Assembly: GCF_030651995.1 (NCBI RefSeq)
Contig: NZ_JAUSBN010000088.1
Location: forward strand, 1 to 33,793
Length of the DNA: 33,793 nucleotides
Origin: Reyranella sp.
Lineage (GTDB): Bacteria > Pseudomonadota > Alphaproteobacteria > Reyranellales > Reyranellaceae
Direction of reading: 5' to 3'
Shown here: piece by piece, positions 22,381 through 30,794 of the stretch
Position numbering within the stretch: position 1 is the first letter of the stretch
Layout: each line of letters starts with the position of its first letter
Program-made: the position numbers and the translations under genes
The notes under the pieces: generated by a model
Told to the model about the DNA's origin: nothing
Databases searched by the model: none
Seen by the model: only the letters and a program-made list of their open reading frames with translations

Positions 22381-23904
22381 TCAGCCGCCGTGCACCGGGC
22401 CCATCGGCTTCAGGCGGATGCCCTTGCGCAGGTGTTTGTACGGCATCTCCATCGGATCGGTGATGTGCGCACCGGGCGACTGCACCACCAGGATCGTCTC
22501 GGCGATCGGCTGGAAGTCGGCACGGAAATGAACGGTCGACTTCAGGGCCAGGATCGGCACTTCCGATGGCTCGACGCCGACGGCGCGGAACATCTCCTGG
22601 TCGGCCGCCTGAACGCGCTTGCAGGCGACAACGGCCGACACGCCCGAGGCCTCGTCGGTCAAGAGCGCCATCGGACCGATCTGGAACTTCGCGCCACCAT
22701 AGAACGGGCCGGTGCCGGTGAAGACCCCGTCGCTCAGCTTGACCACGCGCCAGTCCGCTTCGACCGGCTTCTCGCCGCCATAGCCCACCACGGCGCCGAT
22801 GCCGCGATGCATGACGTTGCCCTCGCCGGTCTCGACGGCAGCCCTGGCCGCGCCCTCGTCGACGATCATGCCGATCACGGCTCCCTTCGCCTTGTGGCGC
22901 ATCAGGGCCGCCAGCAGGCCGATCGTGTCCGAGGTGCCGCCGGCACCGGGATTGTCCTGTACGTCGGCCAGCACGATCGGCTTCGTCGCGTTCCTGGACA
23001 GTTCGATGGCGCGAAGCGCGGCCTGGTCCGGATCGAGCAGTTCTCCATCAAACGCCTTCTCCTGGGCCTTCACCGTGGCGGCGAGCTTGTCGGCGGCCGC
23101 CTCGACCGCCTCCCGGTCGTGGCCGTAGACGACCAGCGCCGGGCCGCACTGTGCGATGTCGGCCGGCGGGAAGCCCGGCGTGTGCGTCACGCTGACGATG
23201 CCCTGGTTATGGCTCTTCTCGCCGGCCTCGAGCTCGCCCACGAGGTCGAAGATGCCCTTGGCCGGCTCGATGAAGGTGCACTGCCAGACCAGCGGGATCA
23301 GGAAGTCGAGCTGGCGGTAAGCGCGGTAGACCGGACGCTTCTCGCGCAGCAGCTTGTCGAGGAGCTCGATCGCGCGGCTGCCGGTCACCGCCATGTCGAT
23401 ATGCGGATAGGTGCGATAGCCGACCAGGGCCGTGGCGAGTTGCGCCATCTCGGGCGTCAGGTTGGCGTGATAGTCGAGGCTGGCGACGATCGGCAGCTCG
23501 TCGCCCACGATGCCGCGAATCCGGCGCAGCAGCTCGCCCTCGCCGTCCTCGGTATTCTCCGCGACCATGGCGCCGTGCAGGTCGAGATAGACCGCGTCGA
23601 ACGGACCGTGCTTCTTCAGGTCCTCGTCGAACAGCGCCCACATCTTCTCGTAGGCGTCCTCGGTGACATAGGAAGCCGGCGCCGCGGCGGCCCAGGCCAG
23701 CGGCACGATCTCGTGCCCCAGTTCCGTAAGCTTCCTGATCGCCCCGGCGATCGGGATGTTGAAACCCTCGACCCCGGCGATCATCTCCGGCCCGCGCAGC
23801 AGCGGCGGCCAGGCATCGGCCCGCACGAACTCCTCCCAGGTCGCCTGCTGGGGCGCGAACGTGTTCGTCTCATGCTGAAATCCGCCAACCGCGATACGCG
23901 CCAT
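22381..23904 (-). CDS. M81 family metallopeptidase (MlrC-like)
   Basis: A 507-residue protein of the M81/DUF1485 family, named after microcystinase C (MlrC). The N-terminal 'ARIAVGGFQHETNTFAPQ' and the blocks 'YLDLHGAMVAEN' (106-117, His110) and 'SLDYHANLTPEM' (142-153, Asp144 and His146) hold the probable zinc ligands. The C-terminal domain, with 'LADVQDNPGAGGTSDTIGLL', is the family's second conserved part. Most bacterial members are not in microcystin degraders, so the true substrate is probably another linear peptide or amide. Start at 23904 is favoured, with GGGGAGA upstream; the in-frame ATG at 23925 is an alternative. It is divergent from the small gene at 23994. Confidence 0.9.
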   Translation of the reverse strand: MARIAVGGFQHETNTFAPQQATWEEFVRADAWPPLLRGPEMIAGVEGFNIPIAGAIRKLTELGHEIVPLAWAAAAPASYVTEDAYEKMWALFDEDLKKHGPFDAVYLDLHGAMVAENTEDGEGELLRRIRGIVGDELPIVASLDYHANLTPEMAQLATALVGYRTYPHIDMAVTGSRAIELLDKLLREKRPVYRAYRQLDFLIPLVWQCTFIEPAKGIFDLVGELEAGEKSHNQGIVSVTHTPGFPPADIAQCGPALVVYGHDREAVEAAADKLAATVKAQEKAFDGELLDPDQAALRAIELSRNATKPIVLADVQDNPGAGGTSDTIGLLAALMRHKAKGAVIGMIVDEGAARAAVETGEGNVMHRGIGAVVGYGGEKPVEADWRVVKLSDGVFTGTGPFYGGAKFQIGPMALLTDEASGVSAVVACKRVQAADQEMFRAVGVEPSEVPILALKSTVHFRADFQPIAETILVVQSPGAHITDPMEMPYKHLRKGIRLKPMGPVHGG

Positions 23905-23993
23905 TCCATGTCTCCCCGAAGCCATCCATCCAGGCTGCGGACAGTATTACGCATGTGAGGCAGCGAATGCGAGATGCCCGCGTTGGGATTGCC

Positions 23994-24374
23994 ATGAGCA
24001 GTCTGTCCTGCCCAGCCTTCGTCAAGAATTTTCCGCAAGGCCACATCGTGGCTGCAGTGGCCGTCGACGTCGGAGCAGACGAGATAGGAAGCCGACGGCT
24101 GCGCGGTCTACGTGACCTGCTTCACCGCGTTAACGGCCGTATGGCGTCGAAGGGTGCCTTCGCGCTGACGGTCTCGCGGGCCGCAGGCTTTCCCGAAATC
24201 CTGTGCGCTTTCGAAGCCCAAGCCGACGCCGACGCTCTTGCAGAGCTGGGCCACGCCGAGTCCACCGACCGGTATCCCGGCTTCGCGACCCAGCGCGTGT
24301 TCAGGCTCGATGCCACGTTGGAGGCCTCTCTGCAGGCCAGTCTGCTGACCGACGGGAACATCGACAGGCGCTGA
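23994..24374 (+). CDS. Hypothetical protein
   Basis: A small protein of about 126 residues that I do not recognise. It has an N-terminal 'VAAVAVDVGADEIG' strand-helix stretch and a central 'FALTVSRAAGFPEILCAFEA' segment, and an acidic/helical C-terminal half. Predicted soluble, with no signal peptide. The ATG at 23994 has GGGA eight bases upstream; a GTG at 23955 in the same frame is also possible. Codon use is GC-rich at third positions like its neighbours, which supports coding. It lies alone between the divergent M81 gene and the convergent dehydrogenase gene, with 84 bases of gene-free DNA before the latter. Confidence 0.55.
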   Translation: MSSLSCPAFVKNFPQGHIVAAVAVDVGADEIGSRRLRGLRDLLHRVNGRMASKGAFALTVSRAAGFPEILCAFEAQADADALAELGHAESTDRYPGFATQRVFRLDATLEASLQASLLTDGNIDRR

Positions 24375-24458
24375 GCCAGGCATCGAACGACGCAACCCGA
24401 TTCCCGTCTCGCCGCCATCTGCGTACGAGACAAGCGATATCAGATGACCCGGTAGCGA

Positions 24459-25346
24459 CTACACCTTGCCGGTCGCGTCCGCGATGGCCTTGAGCAGGAC
24501 CGGCCAGTATTCCTCGCCATGTCCCAGTTCGACGGCGCGCTCCATGACCTCGCGAGCCACGTCGGCGCCGAGGGCCGGCACACCCGCCTGCTCGGCCATG
24601 TCGATGGCGTAGCTCAAGTCCTTGAGTGCGTACCTGGTCGAGAAGGCGCGCTCGGGAAAGACGCCCGGCAGCAACGCCTTCATGCCGTGATTGCGCAGCG
24701 CGAAGGAATCGGCCGAGCCCTTGGTGAGCGTCTCGAACAGCACCTTGCCGTCAACGCCGTTCGCGCGCGCGATCGACAGGCCCTCCGCCAGCGCCACCAC
24801 GGTCTGAAACAGGATCATGTTGTTCAGGATCTTCACCGTCTGGCCGGCGCCGACGTCACCGCAATGCGTGACCTCGCTCGCCATGTGGCGCAGGAGCGGT
24901 GCGATGCGCTCGAACGTGGGCGTGGTGGCTCCCACCATGATCGAGAGCGTGCCGTCGATCGCGGCCTGTCGCGTACGCGCGACCGGTGCGTCGGCGAAGG
25001 CCGAGGCCTTGCCCTGGAATTCCTCGTACAGACGCCGCGCCAGGATGGGTGGCGCGGTGCTGAGATCGACCACGTTCCAGCCGAGCCTGGCCTTCGAGAC
25101 CAGGCCGTTGGTGCCCAGGCAGACTTCCTCGACCTCCCTGCCGCCCGGCAGCGACAGGAAGATGGTGCGGCAGCTTTCGCCGATCTCGTCGACAGACGCC
25201 GCCTTCACGCCGTCGACCGCCAGCCTCTCGAGAGGCGCCGTGTCGCGATCGGCCGCGAGCACGGTCATGCCGCTCTTGCGCGCGAGATTGCGGCACATCG
25301 GTTCGCCCATGGTGCCGACGCCGATAAATCCGATCATGTCCGTCAT
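24459..25346 (-). CDS. Beta-hydroxyacid dehydrogenase (3-hydroxyisobutyrate dehydrogenase-like)
   Basis: A 295-residue NAD(P)-dependent oxidoreductase. The Rossmann motif is 'GFIGVGTMGEPM' (6-17), and the catalytic lysine is Lys172 in 'GAGQTVKILNNM'. The substrate-binding block, normally D-A-P-V-S-G-G, reads 'DAPVARTRQAA' (119-129), so the usual Ser-Gly-Gly that holds the carboxylate is replaced. This is a clear departure from 3-hydroxyisobutyrate or tartronate semialdehyde reductases and suggests a different substrate. The start is one base after the stop of the upstream cupin gene (TGACATG), so the two are translationally coupled. Both are divergent from the malonate decarboxylase cluster, but a functional link is only a guess. 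Confidence 0.85.
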   Translation of the reverse strand: MTDMIGFIGVGTMGEPMCRNLARKSGMTVLAADRDTAPLERLAVDGVKAASVDEIGESCRTIFLSLPGGREVEEVCLGTNGLVSKARLGWNVVDLSTAPPILARRLYEEFQGKASAFADAPVARTRQAAIDGTLSIMVGATTPTFERIAPLLRHMASEVTHCGDVGAGQTVKILNNMILFQTVVALAEGLSIARANGVDGKVLFETLTKGSADSFALRNHGMKALLPGVFPERAFSTRYALKDLSYAIDMAEQAGVPALGADVAREVMERAVELGHGEEYWPVLLKAIADATGKV

Positions 25347-25347
25347 G

Positions 25348-25677
25348 TCAGTCCACTATGAAGAGTTTGGCGCCCGATTCCGTCCGCGACCGATGGCCGA
25401 GCGTATTGTCGGCAACCTGGTAGCTCTGGCCCTGCTTCAGCACAACCGTGCGGCCGTCCGCCAGCTCGGTCGACAATTCTCCCTCCAGCACCAGGAGAAT
25501 GTGGCCCTTCTGGCACCAGTGATCGGCGAGATAGCCTGGCGTGTACTCGACCATCCGCACGCGCATGTTGTTGAAGGTCCGGGTGCGCCAGAACGCCTTG
25601 CCGGTTTCGCCCGGATGCTCCGTGCGTTCGACGCTTTCCCAATCGGTCGTCCCGAAGGGTATTTCAAACATCAGCAT
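25348..25677 (-). CDS. DHCW-motif cupin protein
   Basis: A 109-residue small cupin. The segment 'YLADHWCQKGHILLVLEGEL' contains the Asp-His-Trp-Cys (DHWC/DHCW-type) sequence that names a group of small cupins, followed by the usual 'G-D-G-R-T-V-V-L-K-Q-G-Q-S-Y' turn. It is one complete beta-barrel with no added domain. Function is unknown; such proteins often bind a metal or small ligand. The start may be the ATG at 25677 or at 25671; a GTG at 25692 is less likely. The gene is in an operon with the dehydrogenase at 24459 and divergent from mdcA, with 51 bases between. Confidence 0.8.
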   Translation of the reverse strand: MLMFEIPFGTTDWESVERTEHPGETGKAFWRTRTFNNMRVRMVEYTPGYLADHWCQKGHILLVLEGELSTELADGRTVVLKQGQSYQVADNTLGHRSRTESGAKLFIVD

Positions 25678-25728
25678 GGTTTGCTCTAGCACATTGACCG
25701 GCTAGGACGGATATACGAAATAGACACC

Positions 25729-27378
25729 ATGATAACTGCAAAAACGACGAAGCGCCGCCAGAACAAGGCCGAACGCATCGCGCGGGTCGGCAAGCTGGCC
25801 CGCGGCAAGTTCGTGGCCCCGGGGAAAGTTCCGGACGTCCTGCGCCGCATCATCGAGCCCGGCGACATCCTCTGCCTCGAAGGCGACAACCAGAAGCAGG
25901 CGGACTTTCTCGCCAACCAGCTGGCCACGCTCGAGAAGAAGGATCTGCGCGACATCCACCTGGTGATGTCCTGCATCACGCTTCCGGCTCATATCGAGCT
26001 CTTCAAGAAGGGCATGATCAAGCAGGTCGACTTCTGCTACGCCGGACCGCAGGGCACCGCCGTCGCCGATCTCGTGAAGGCGAAGAAGTTCCCGGTCGGC
26101 GCCATCCACACCTACAACGAGCTGTACGCGCGCTACTACATCGACCTCACGCCGCGCGTCGCGTTGATCGCCGCGGCCCAGGCCGATCGCAAGGGCAACC
26201 TGTTCCTCGCCGCCAACACCGAGGAGACGCCCGCGATCGTCGAGCCGACCGCCTTCTCCGACGGCATCGTCTTCGCGCAGGTCAACGAGATCGTCGACAA
26301 GCTGCCGCGCATCGACATTCCGGCGGACCAGGTCGACTTCGTCGTCCAGGCCCCCTACCCGATGCACCTGCAGGCGCTGTTCACGCGCGACCCGGCCGCC
26401 ATCACCGACGTTCAGGTGCTGATGGCCATGGTGGCGCTGCGCGGGATCTACGAGAAGTACGAAGTGCAGTCGCTGAACCACGGCGTCGGCTTCAACACCG
26501 CCGCCATCGAGCTGCTCTTGCCGACCTACGGCGAGCGTCTCGGCCTTAAGGGCAAGATCTGCAAGTACTGGATGGTGAACCCGCTGCCGACCATGATCCC
26601 GGCGATCGAGTCGGGCTGGGTCGAAAGCGTCTTCGCCGTCGGCGGCGAGGTCGGCATGGAGCGCTATACCGCTGCGCGTTCCGACGTGTTCTTCACCGGG
26701 CGCGACGGCAGCTTCCATTCCAACCGCGCGATGGGCCAGCTGGCCGGTCACTACGCCCTCGACATGTTCATCGGCGCATCGCTGCAGATCGACATCAACG
26801 GCAACTCCTCGACCGTCTCGAAGAACCGCATCACCGGCTTCGGCGGTGCGCCCAACATGGGCTGCCAGCCGACCGGCCGCCGCCATCCGACGAAGGCCTG
26901 GCTCAAGGCCGGCGCAGAAGCCAATCCCGGCCCCGGCTCGCCGCCCGGCCGCAAGCTCGTCGTCCAGATGGTCGAGACCTTCCAGGCCGGCCGCGTGCCG
27001 ACCTTCGTCGAGGAACTCGACGCCACGGACCCTAGCATCCGCAAGGCCCTGCACGGCGTCACGCCCGTGATGATCTATGGCGATGACGTGACGCACGTCG
27101 TCACCGAGGAAGGCATCGCGAACCTCGCGGCCTGCCGCTCCGTCGCCGAACGCCAGGCGGCCATCCGCGCGGTCGCCGGCTACACGCCGGTCGGTCTCAA
27201 GCGCAAGAAGCGCGAGACCGAGGACCTGCGGGCCCGCGGCATCGTCCAGCTGCCCGAGGATGTCGGCGTGCGCCCGTCGGAGGCGAGCCGCAGCCTGCTG
27301 GCCACGCAGGACATCAAGGGCCTCGTGCGCTGGTCGAATGGGCTCTACGACCCGCCCTCGCAATTCGTCGACTGGTAG
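25729..27378 (+). CDS. mdcA: Malonate decarboxylase subunit alpha (acyl-carrier transferase)
   Basis: A 549-residue protein matching MdcA, which exchanges acetyl for malonyl on the thiol of the acyl carrier subunit. The N-terminal 'PGDILCLEGDNQKQADFLAN' is a family hallmark, as are 'GFGGAPNMGCQPTGRRHPTK' and the C-terminal 'LYDPPSQFVDW'. The length is normal. It is the first gene of mdcA-C-D-E-G-B, which together produce a cytoplasmic complex converting malonate to acetate and CO2. There is no strong ribosome binding site ahead of the ATG, and the 51-base divergent interval to the cupin gene contains TTGACC (25694-25699) but no clear -10. Confidence 0.95.
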   Translation: MITAKTTKRRQNKAERIARVGKLARGKFVAPGKVPDVLRRIIEPGDILCLEGDNQKQADFLANQLATLEKKDLRDIHLVMSCITLPAHIELFKKGMIKQVDFCYAGPQGTAVADLVKAKKFPVGAIHTYNELYARYYIDLTPRVALIAAAQADRKGNLFLAANTEETPAIVEPTAFSDGIVFAQVNEIVDKLPRIDIPADQVDFVVQAPYPMHLQALFTRDPAAITDVQVLMAMVALRGIYEKYEVQSLNHGVGFNTAAIELLLPTYGERLGLKGKICKYWMVNPLPTMIPAIESGWVESVFAVGGEVGMERYTAARSDVFFTGRDGSFHSNRAMGQLAGHYALDMFIGASLQIDINGNSSTVSKNRITGFGGAPNMGCQPTGRRHPTKAWLKAGAEANPGPGSPPGRKLVVQMVETFQAGRVPTFVEELDATDPSIRKALHGVTPVMIYGDDVTHVVTEEGIANLAACRSVAERQAAIRAVAGYTPVGLKRKKRETEDLRARGIVQLPEDVGVRPSEASRSLLATQDIKGLVRWSNGLYDPPSQFVDW

Positions 27379-27389
27379 GACCCATCAGC

Positions 27390-27713
27390 ATGGAAAAGTT
27401 CACCAAGTCTTTCCCGTCCAAGCCGCTCGGCGCCAAGACGGCGAAGCCGTGGGCGCTCGCGGGCGTCGTCGGCTCCGGCAATCTGGAAGTCCTTGTGGAG
27501 CGTGGCGGCAAGCCCTCCGATGCGATGGAGTGCCACGTCGAGACGTCGATCCCGGGATACAAAGCCTCTTGGCTCGCGGCCCTCGCCGACTTCGCCCATC
27601 ATTATCCGGCCGGCGGCACGAAGGTCACGATCAACGACCAGGGCGCCCCGCCCGTGCTCGTCAATCTGCGCCTGCGCCAGGCCTACGACCATCTCACCAA
27701 GGGCGACAAATGA
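27390..27713 (+). CDS. mdcC: Malonate decarboxylase acyl carrier protein (subunit delta)
   Basis: A 107-residue acyl carrier subunit. The attachment site for the 2'-(5''-phosphoribosyl)-3'-dephospho-CoA arm is the Ser29 in 'GVVGSGNLEVLVE', a pattern seen in MdcC and related citrate lyase carriers. This arm carries the acetyl or malonyl thioester. The start has no overlap with mdcA (11 bases), and its stop overlaps the mdcD start (ATGA). The C-terminal 'RLRQAYDHLTKGDK' is typical. It depends on MdcG and MdcB, encoded four and five genes later in the same run. Confidence 0.93.
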   Translation: MEKFTKSFPSKPLGAKTAKPWALAGVVGSGNLEVLVERGGKPSDAMECHVETSIPGYKASWLAALADFAHHYPAGGTKVTINDQGAPPVLVNLRLRQAYDHLTKGDK

Positions 27714-28588
27714 CCGGCGCCATTCTTTTCCACGAACTGACCGCGCGCCAGCGCATCGCTGCCCTTGCCGACGCGGGCTCGTTCACCGAGCTGTTGCCGC
27801 CGCCCGAGCGCCTCACCAGCCCCTATCTTGCCCAGCTCGGCATCCCGGTGTCGTTCGACGACGGCCTGGTGATCGGCCACGCGCGGATCGGCGGCAAGAA
27901 GATCTATCTCGCGGCGCAGGTCGGCCAGTTCGTCGGCGGCGCCGTCGGCGAGATCCACGGCGCCAAGCTCACCGGCCTGTTCAAGGCCGCGGCGCGTGAC
28001 AAGGTGCCCTGCGTCCTGGTCATCGAGAGCGGCGGCGTGCGGCTGCACGAAGGCTCCTCCGGCGAGATCGCGATCGCCGAGACGATGCGCGCGATCTTCG
28101 AGTGCCGCGCCTTGAAGGTCCCGACCATCGCCGTCATCGCCACCGACATCGGTGCCTTTGGCGGTATCGGCATCCTGTCCACCTGCTGCGACTTCCGCAT
28201 CATGACCGAGCACGGACGACTGGGAATCTCCGGTCCGATCGTCATCGAGAAGTGGATGGGCAAGAAGGCCTATGATTCGGCCAACCGCGCCCTGGTCTGG
28301 AAGACGAGCGGCGGCAAGACCAAGTACCTGCTCGGCGATGCCGATGCTCTCGTGCACGACACCGCCGACGCCGTGCGGGACGGCATCTCGAAGTTCCTCG
28401 GCAAGTCGAGCGCCGTCAGCCTCACTTCCGTCAAGTCGCGCCAGAAGGAGCTGGAAAAGCGGCTCAAGAAGTTCGGCGCGACGAGCGACCCCAACGCCGT
28501 CTGGAAAAGCATGGGCGTGCGCGACATCGAAGCCGCGTCGCTGGCCTCGGGGCCGGAATTCGCGGCGCTCGCCAAGCGTGGGAAGTAG
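27710..28588 (+). CDS. mdcD: Malonate decarboxylase subunit beta (decarboxylase)
   Basis: A 292-residue carboxyltransferase-fold protein that, with the gamma subunit, removes CO2 from malonyl-S-carrier. The blocks 'VLVIESGGVRLHEGSSGEIA' (about 103-122) and 'DIGAFGGIGILSTCCDFRIM' (about 145-164) form the oxyanion-binding glycine-rich loops of the family. I chose the ATG at 27710, which overlaps the mdcC stop; an upstream open frame continues but has no role. Length is normal. Three bases separate its stop from the mdcE start. Confidence 0.93.
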   Translation: MTGAILFHELTARQRIAALADAGSFTELLPPPERLTSPYLAQLGIPVSFDDGLVIGHARIGGKKIYLAAQVGQFVGGAVGEIHGAKLTGLFKAAARDKVPCVLVIESGGVRLHEGSSGEIAIAETMRAIFECRALKVPTIAVIATDIGAFGGIGILSTCCDFRIMTEHGRLGISGPIVIEKWMGKKAYDSANRALVWKTSGGKTKYLLGDADALVHDTADAVRDGISKFLGKSSAVSLTSVKSRQKELEKRLKKFGATSDPNAVWKSMGVRDIEAASLASGPEFAALAKRGK

Positions 28589-28591
28589 GTC

Positions 28592-29332
28592 ATGAAGAAA
28601 CCGACACCGAAGAAGCCGTCCGCCCGGGCCGTCCTGGCCCGCCTGTTCGGCGCCTCCGCCAAGGACATCGCCATCGAGAAGTCCGTGCTCACGGGCTACG
28701 CTGCGGTCGACGGCAAAAAGGTCTGCGTCATCGGCACTTGCGACGGCACCTACATCGACAATGGAGCCGCCCTGCACCTCGCCGCGCACGTGATCCAGTG
28801 CATCGAGCGCGCGCCGAAGACGCCGATCGTCATGCTGGTCGACAGCGCCGGCCAGGAGCCCAACCGCGTCGCCGAGATGCTGGGCCTCGCCAGCTATTTC
28901 GGCCATCTCCTAGCATGTCTGGAACTGGCGCGGCGCAAGGGCCACAAGCTCATCACCGTCGCGACCGGCCAGGCCGTGGGCGGCGCTTTCCTGTGCTACG
29001 GCATGTTCGCCGACCGCATCTACGCCCTGGACTCGGCCAGCGTCGGTCTGATGCCGATCGCGGCGATGTCGGCCGTGACGAAGATTCCAGCGGCCGTCCT
29101 CGAGAAGCTTTCGAAGACCATGCCCTCGCTGGAATTCGGCGCCGCACCGTTTGCGCTGCTGGGCGGCGTGGAGGAAGTCTGGTCGGCCAGCGACGACCTC
29201 CCGGCGAAGCTCGCCGCAGCCATCGCGGCCTCGTCGACCGAGGACAATCGCGCCGAGCTCGGCAAGAAACGTGGCGGCCGCAAGCTCGCCCTCGACATCC
29301 GAAAGAAGGTCCTCGCCGAATCGGCGCGATGA
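28592..29332 (+). CDS. mdcE: Malonate decarboxylase subunit gamma
   Basis: A 246-residue carboxyltransferase-fold partner of MdcD. The conserved segments 'VMLVDSAGQEPNRVAEMLGL' (about 82-101) and 'TGQAVGGAFLCYGMFADRIY' (about 126-145) supply the second oxyanion hole and the subunit interface. The basic N-terminus, 'MKKPTPKKPSARAVLARLFG', is slightly longer than in Klebsiella-type MdcE. GGAAGTAGGTC lies directly upstream as ribosome binding site. The stop overlaps the mdcG start (ATGA). Confidence 0.92.
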   Translation: MKKPTPKKPSARAVLARLFGASAKDIAIEKSVLTGYAAVDGKKVCVIGTCDGTYIDNGAALHLAAHVIQCIERAPKTPIVMLVDSAGQEPNRVAEMLGLASYFGHLLACLELARRKGHKLITVATGQAVGGAFLCYGMFADRIYALDSASVGLMPIAAMSAVTKIPAAVLEKLSKTMPSLEFGAAPFALLGGVEEVWSASDDLPAKLAAAIAASSTEDNRAELGKKRGGRKLALDIRKKVLAESAR

Positions 29333-29964
29333 CCGGCCTCCGGCGGCATACGCTGGTCTGGCTGTCGCAGGCCCCCGGGGCAGAGACCGCGGACGATCGC
29401 ACCCGGGCGGCGATCTGGCATGCGGCCGGTCGCCCCTTCGTCGTGACGCGCCGCCGGAACGACGGCAACGAAATCGGCCTGGGGTTCTGCACCACCGATC
29501 CGACCCATCCGGAACTGCGGCCACGTCGCGTCGCGGCCCTGACCGACCCGGCTCACATCGTTCGCCACGCGCGGCCACCGCGCCTCGAGGAGATCGCGCG
29601 CTGTCCTGCCGCGATGTCACAGGCTCCTTCGTTTTCCCGTCTGATCTCCGCCGCAGCCCAGGCCGGCCATGACCTCCGTGTCTATGGAAGCTGGATGTGG
29701 CAGGCCTTGACCGGCGAACGGCATGTGCACGAGGCGTCCGACCTCGACGTGGTGATCGACGCCGCCGACCCGGACACCGCCCGGCGCACGGCCGGTTTCC
29801 TCGCGCGCACGGAGCAGGAGCTCGCCTTCCGCATCGACGGCGAGCTTTCCTTCCCCGGTCTCGGCGAGGTCCAGTGGCGCGAACTGCTGCAGGACCGGGA
29901 CGAGGTCCTGCTGAAGTCGGTCGAATCGATGCAGCTCGTGTCGCGCACGCACCTCGCCCGATGA
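29329..29964 (+). CDS. mdcG: Malonate decarboxylase holo-ACP synthase (phosphoribosyl-dephospho-CoA transferase)
   Basis: A 211-residue nucleotidyltransferase-like enzyme that attaches the phosphoribosyl-dephospho-CoA arm to the Ser of MdcC. The catalytic motif is Gly120-Ser121 in 'VYGSWMWQALTG' followed by the metal-binding Asp138-x-Asp140 in 'ASDLDVVIDA'. Both are complete. Start overlaps mdcE and stop overlaps mdcB by four bases each. The N-terminal 'RHTLVWLS' is typical. Confidence 0.92.
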   Translation: MTGLRRHTLVWLSQAPGAETADDRTRAAIWHAAGRPFVVTRRRNDGNEIGLGFCTTDPTHPELRPRRVAALTDPAHIVRHARPPRLEEIARCPAAMSQAPSFSRLISAAAQAGHDLRVYGSWMWQALTGERHVHEASDLDVVIDAADPDTARRTAGFLARTEQELAFRIDGELSFPGLGEVQWRELLQDRDEVLLKSVESMQLVSRTHLAR

Positions 29965-30794
29965 ACCGCGATGACCAGGCGCTGGCGCGGGCCGCAGTGA
30001 CGGCCCTGCGCGACGAGCTGCAGGCCTATCCCAAGCCCGGCCTCGTCAGTCCCGTCGATTCGGGCGCCCATGCCGACATGGATTTCGACCTGATGTGCCG
30101 GTCGGCCGATTCGCTGCTGCAGCCTTTCGCGTCCCTCGCCGCGGCAGGCCGTGTCGCCGGCTCGTTCGAGCAGACCCTCATGCCGCTCGGGATAGAGGCG
30201 GAGCACGGCATGCTGGCCGTCACGGGCGGGATCAACACCCATCGCGGCGCAATCTTCTCGCTCGGCCTGATGATCGCCGCCATCGCCCGCGCCCAGACGC
30301 TCCGGGCGTCCCCCTCGCCGGCCGCCGTCCGCGCGGTGCTCAGGGAAACCTGGGGCGCCGCGCTCGACGCGCATGCCGAACGCGACCATGAGGCCAGCCA
30401 TGGCGGCCTCGTGCGGCGCAGGACCGGCCGCGACGGCGCCCGCCACGAGGCTGCCCGCGCCTTTCCCGCCGTGTTCGAGACGGGCCTCCCCGCCTATCAC
30501 CAGGCGCGGGAGGCCGGCCTCGACGACAATGCGGCCGGTATCCAGACCCTGTTTGTCCTGATGTCGTCGATCGACGACACGACGGTGCTCTATCGTGGCG
30601 GGCTGGAGGCCCACTCGTTCGTGCGCCGGTCGGCGACGGACTTCCTCGCCGAGGGCGGCTGCCACCAGCCCGGCTGGTTCGAAAAGGCGGAAGCGCTGCA
30701 CCGCGCCTTCATCGCGCGCAACCTGTCGGCCGGCGGCTGCGCCGACCTGCTGGCCTGCACGCTCCTCGTCTCACGCTGCTGCAGCGGCCCCTAA
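29961..30794 (+). CDS. mdcB: Triphosphoribosyl-dephospho-CoA synthase
   Basis: A 277-residue enzyme that makes the prosthetic-group precursor from ATP and dephospho-CoA for MdcG. Family blocks are 'YPKPGLVSPVDSGAHADMDF' (23-42), 'GGINTHRGAIFSLG' (89-102) and 'LMSSIDDTTVLYRGG' (about 195-209). In order it is last of the mdc run, whereas in several known clusters it lies elsewhere. The next gene is convergent and the two stops overlap (shared CTAA at 30791-30794). No mdcH follows. Confidence 0.92.
   Translation: MNRDDQALARAAVTALRDELQAYPKPGLVSPVDSGAHADMDFDLMCRSADSLLQPFASLAAAGRVAGSFEQTLMPLGIEAEHGMLAVTGGINTHRGAIFSLGLMIAAIARAQTLRASPSPAAVRAVLRETWGAALDAHAERDHEASHGGLVRRRTGRDGARHEAARAFPAVFETGLPAYHQAREAGLDDNAAGIQTLFVLMSSIDDTTVLYRGGLEAHSFVRRSATDFLAEGGCHQPGWFEKAEALHRAFIARNLSAGGCADLLACTLLVSRCCSGP

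Noticed and set aside
25678..25728. Promoter and CTAGC-N10-GCTAG operator between cupin and mdcA
   Set aside because: TTGACC is present but no -10 at proper spacing; the 5-base repeat is too short to distinguish from chance.
25702..27363. Long minus-strand open frame opposite mdcA
   Set aside because: Antisense shadow; mdcA on the plus strand has full family motifs and normal length.
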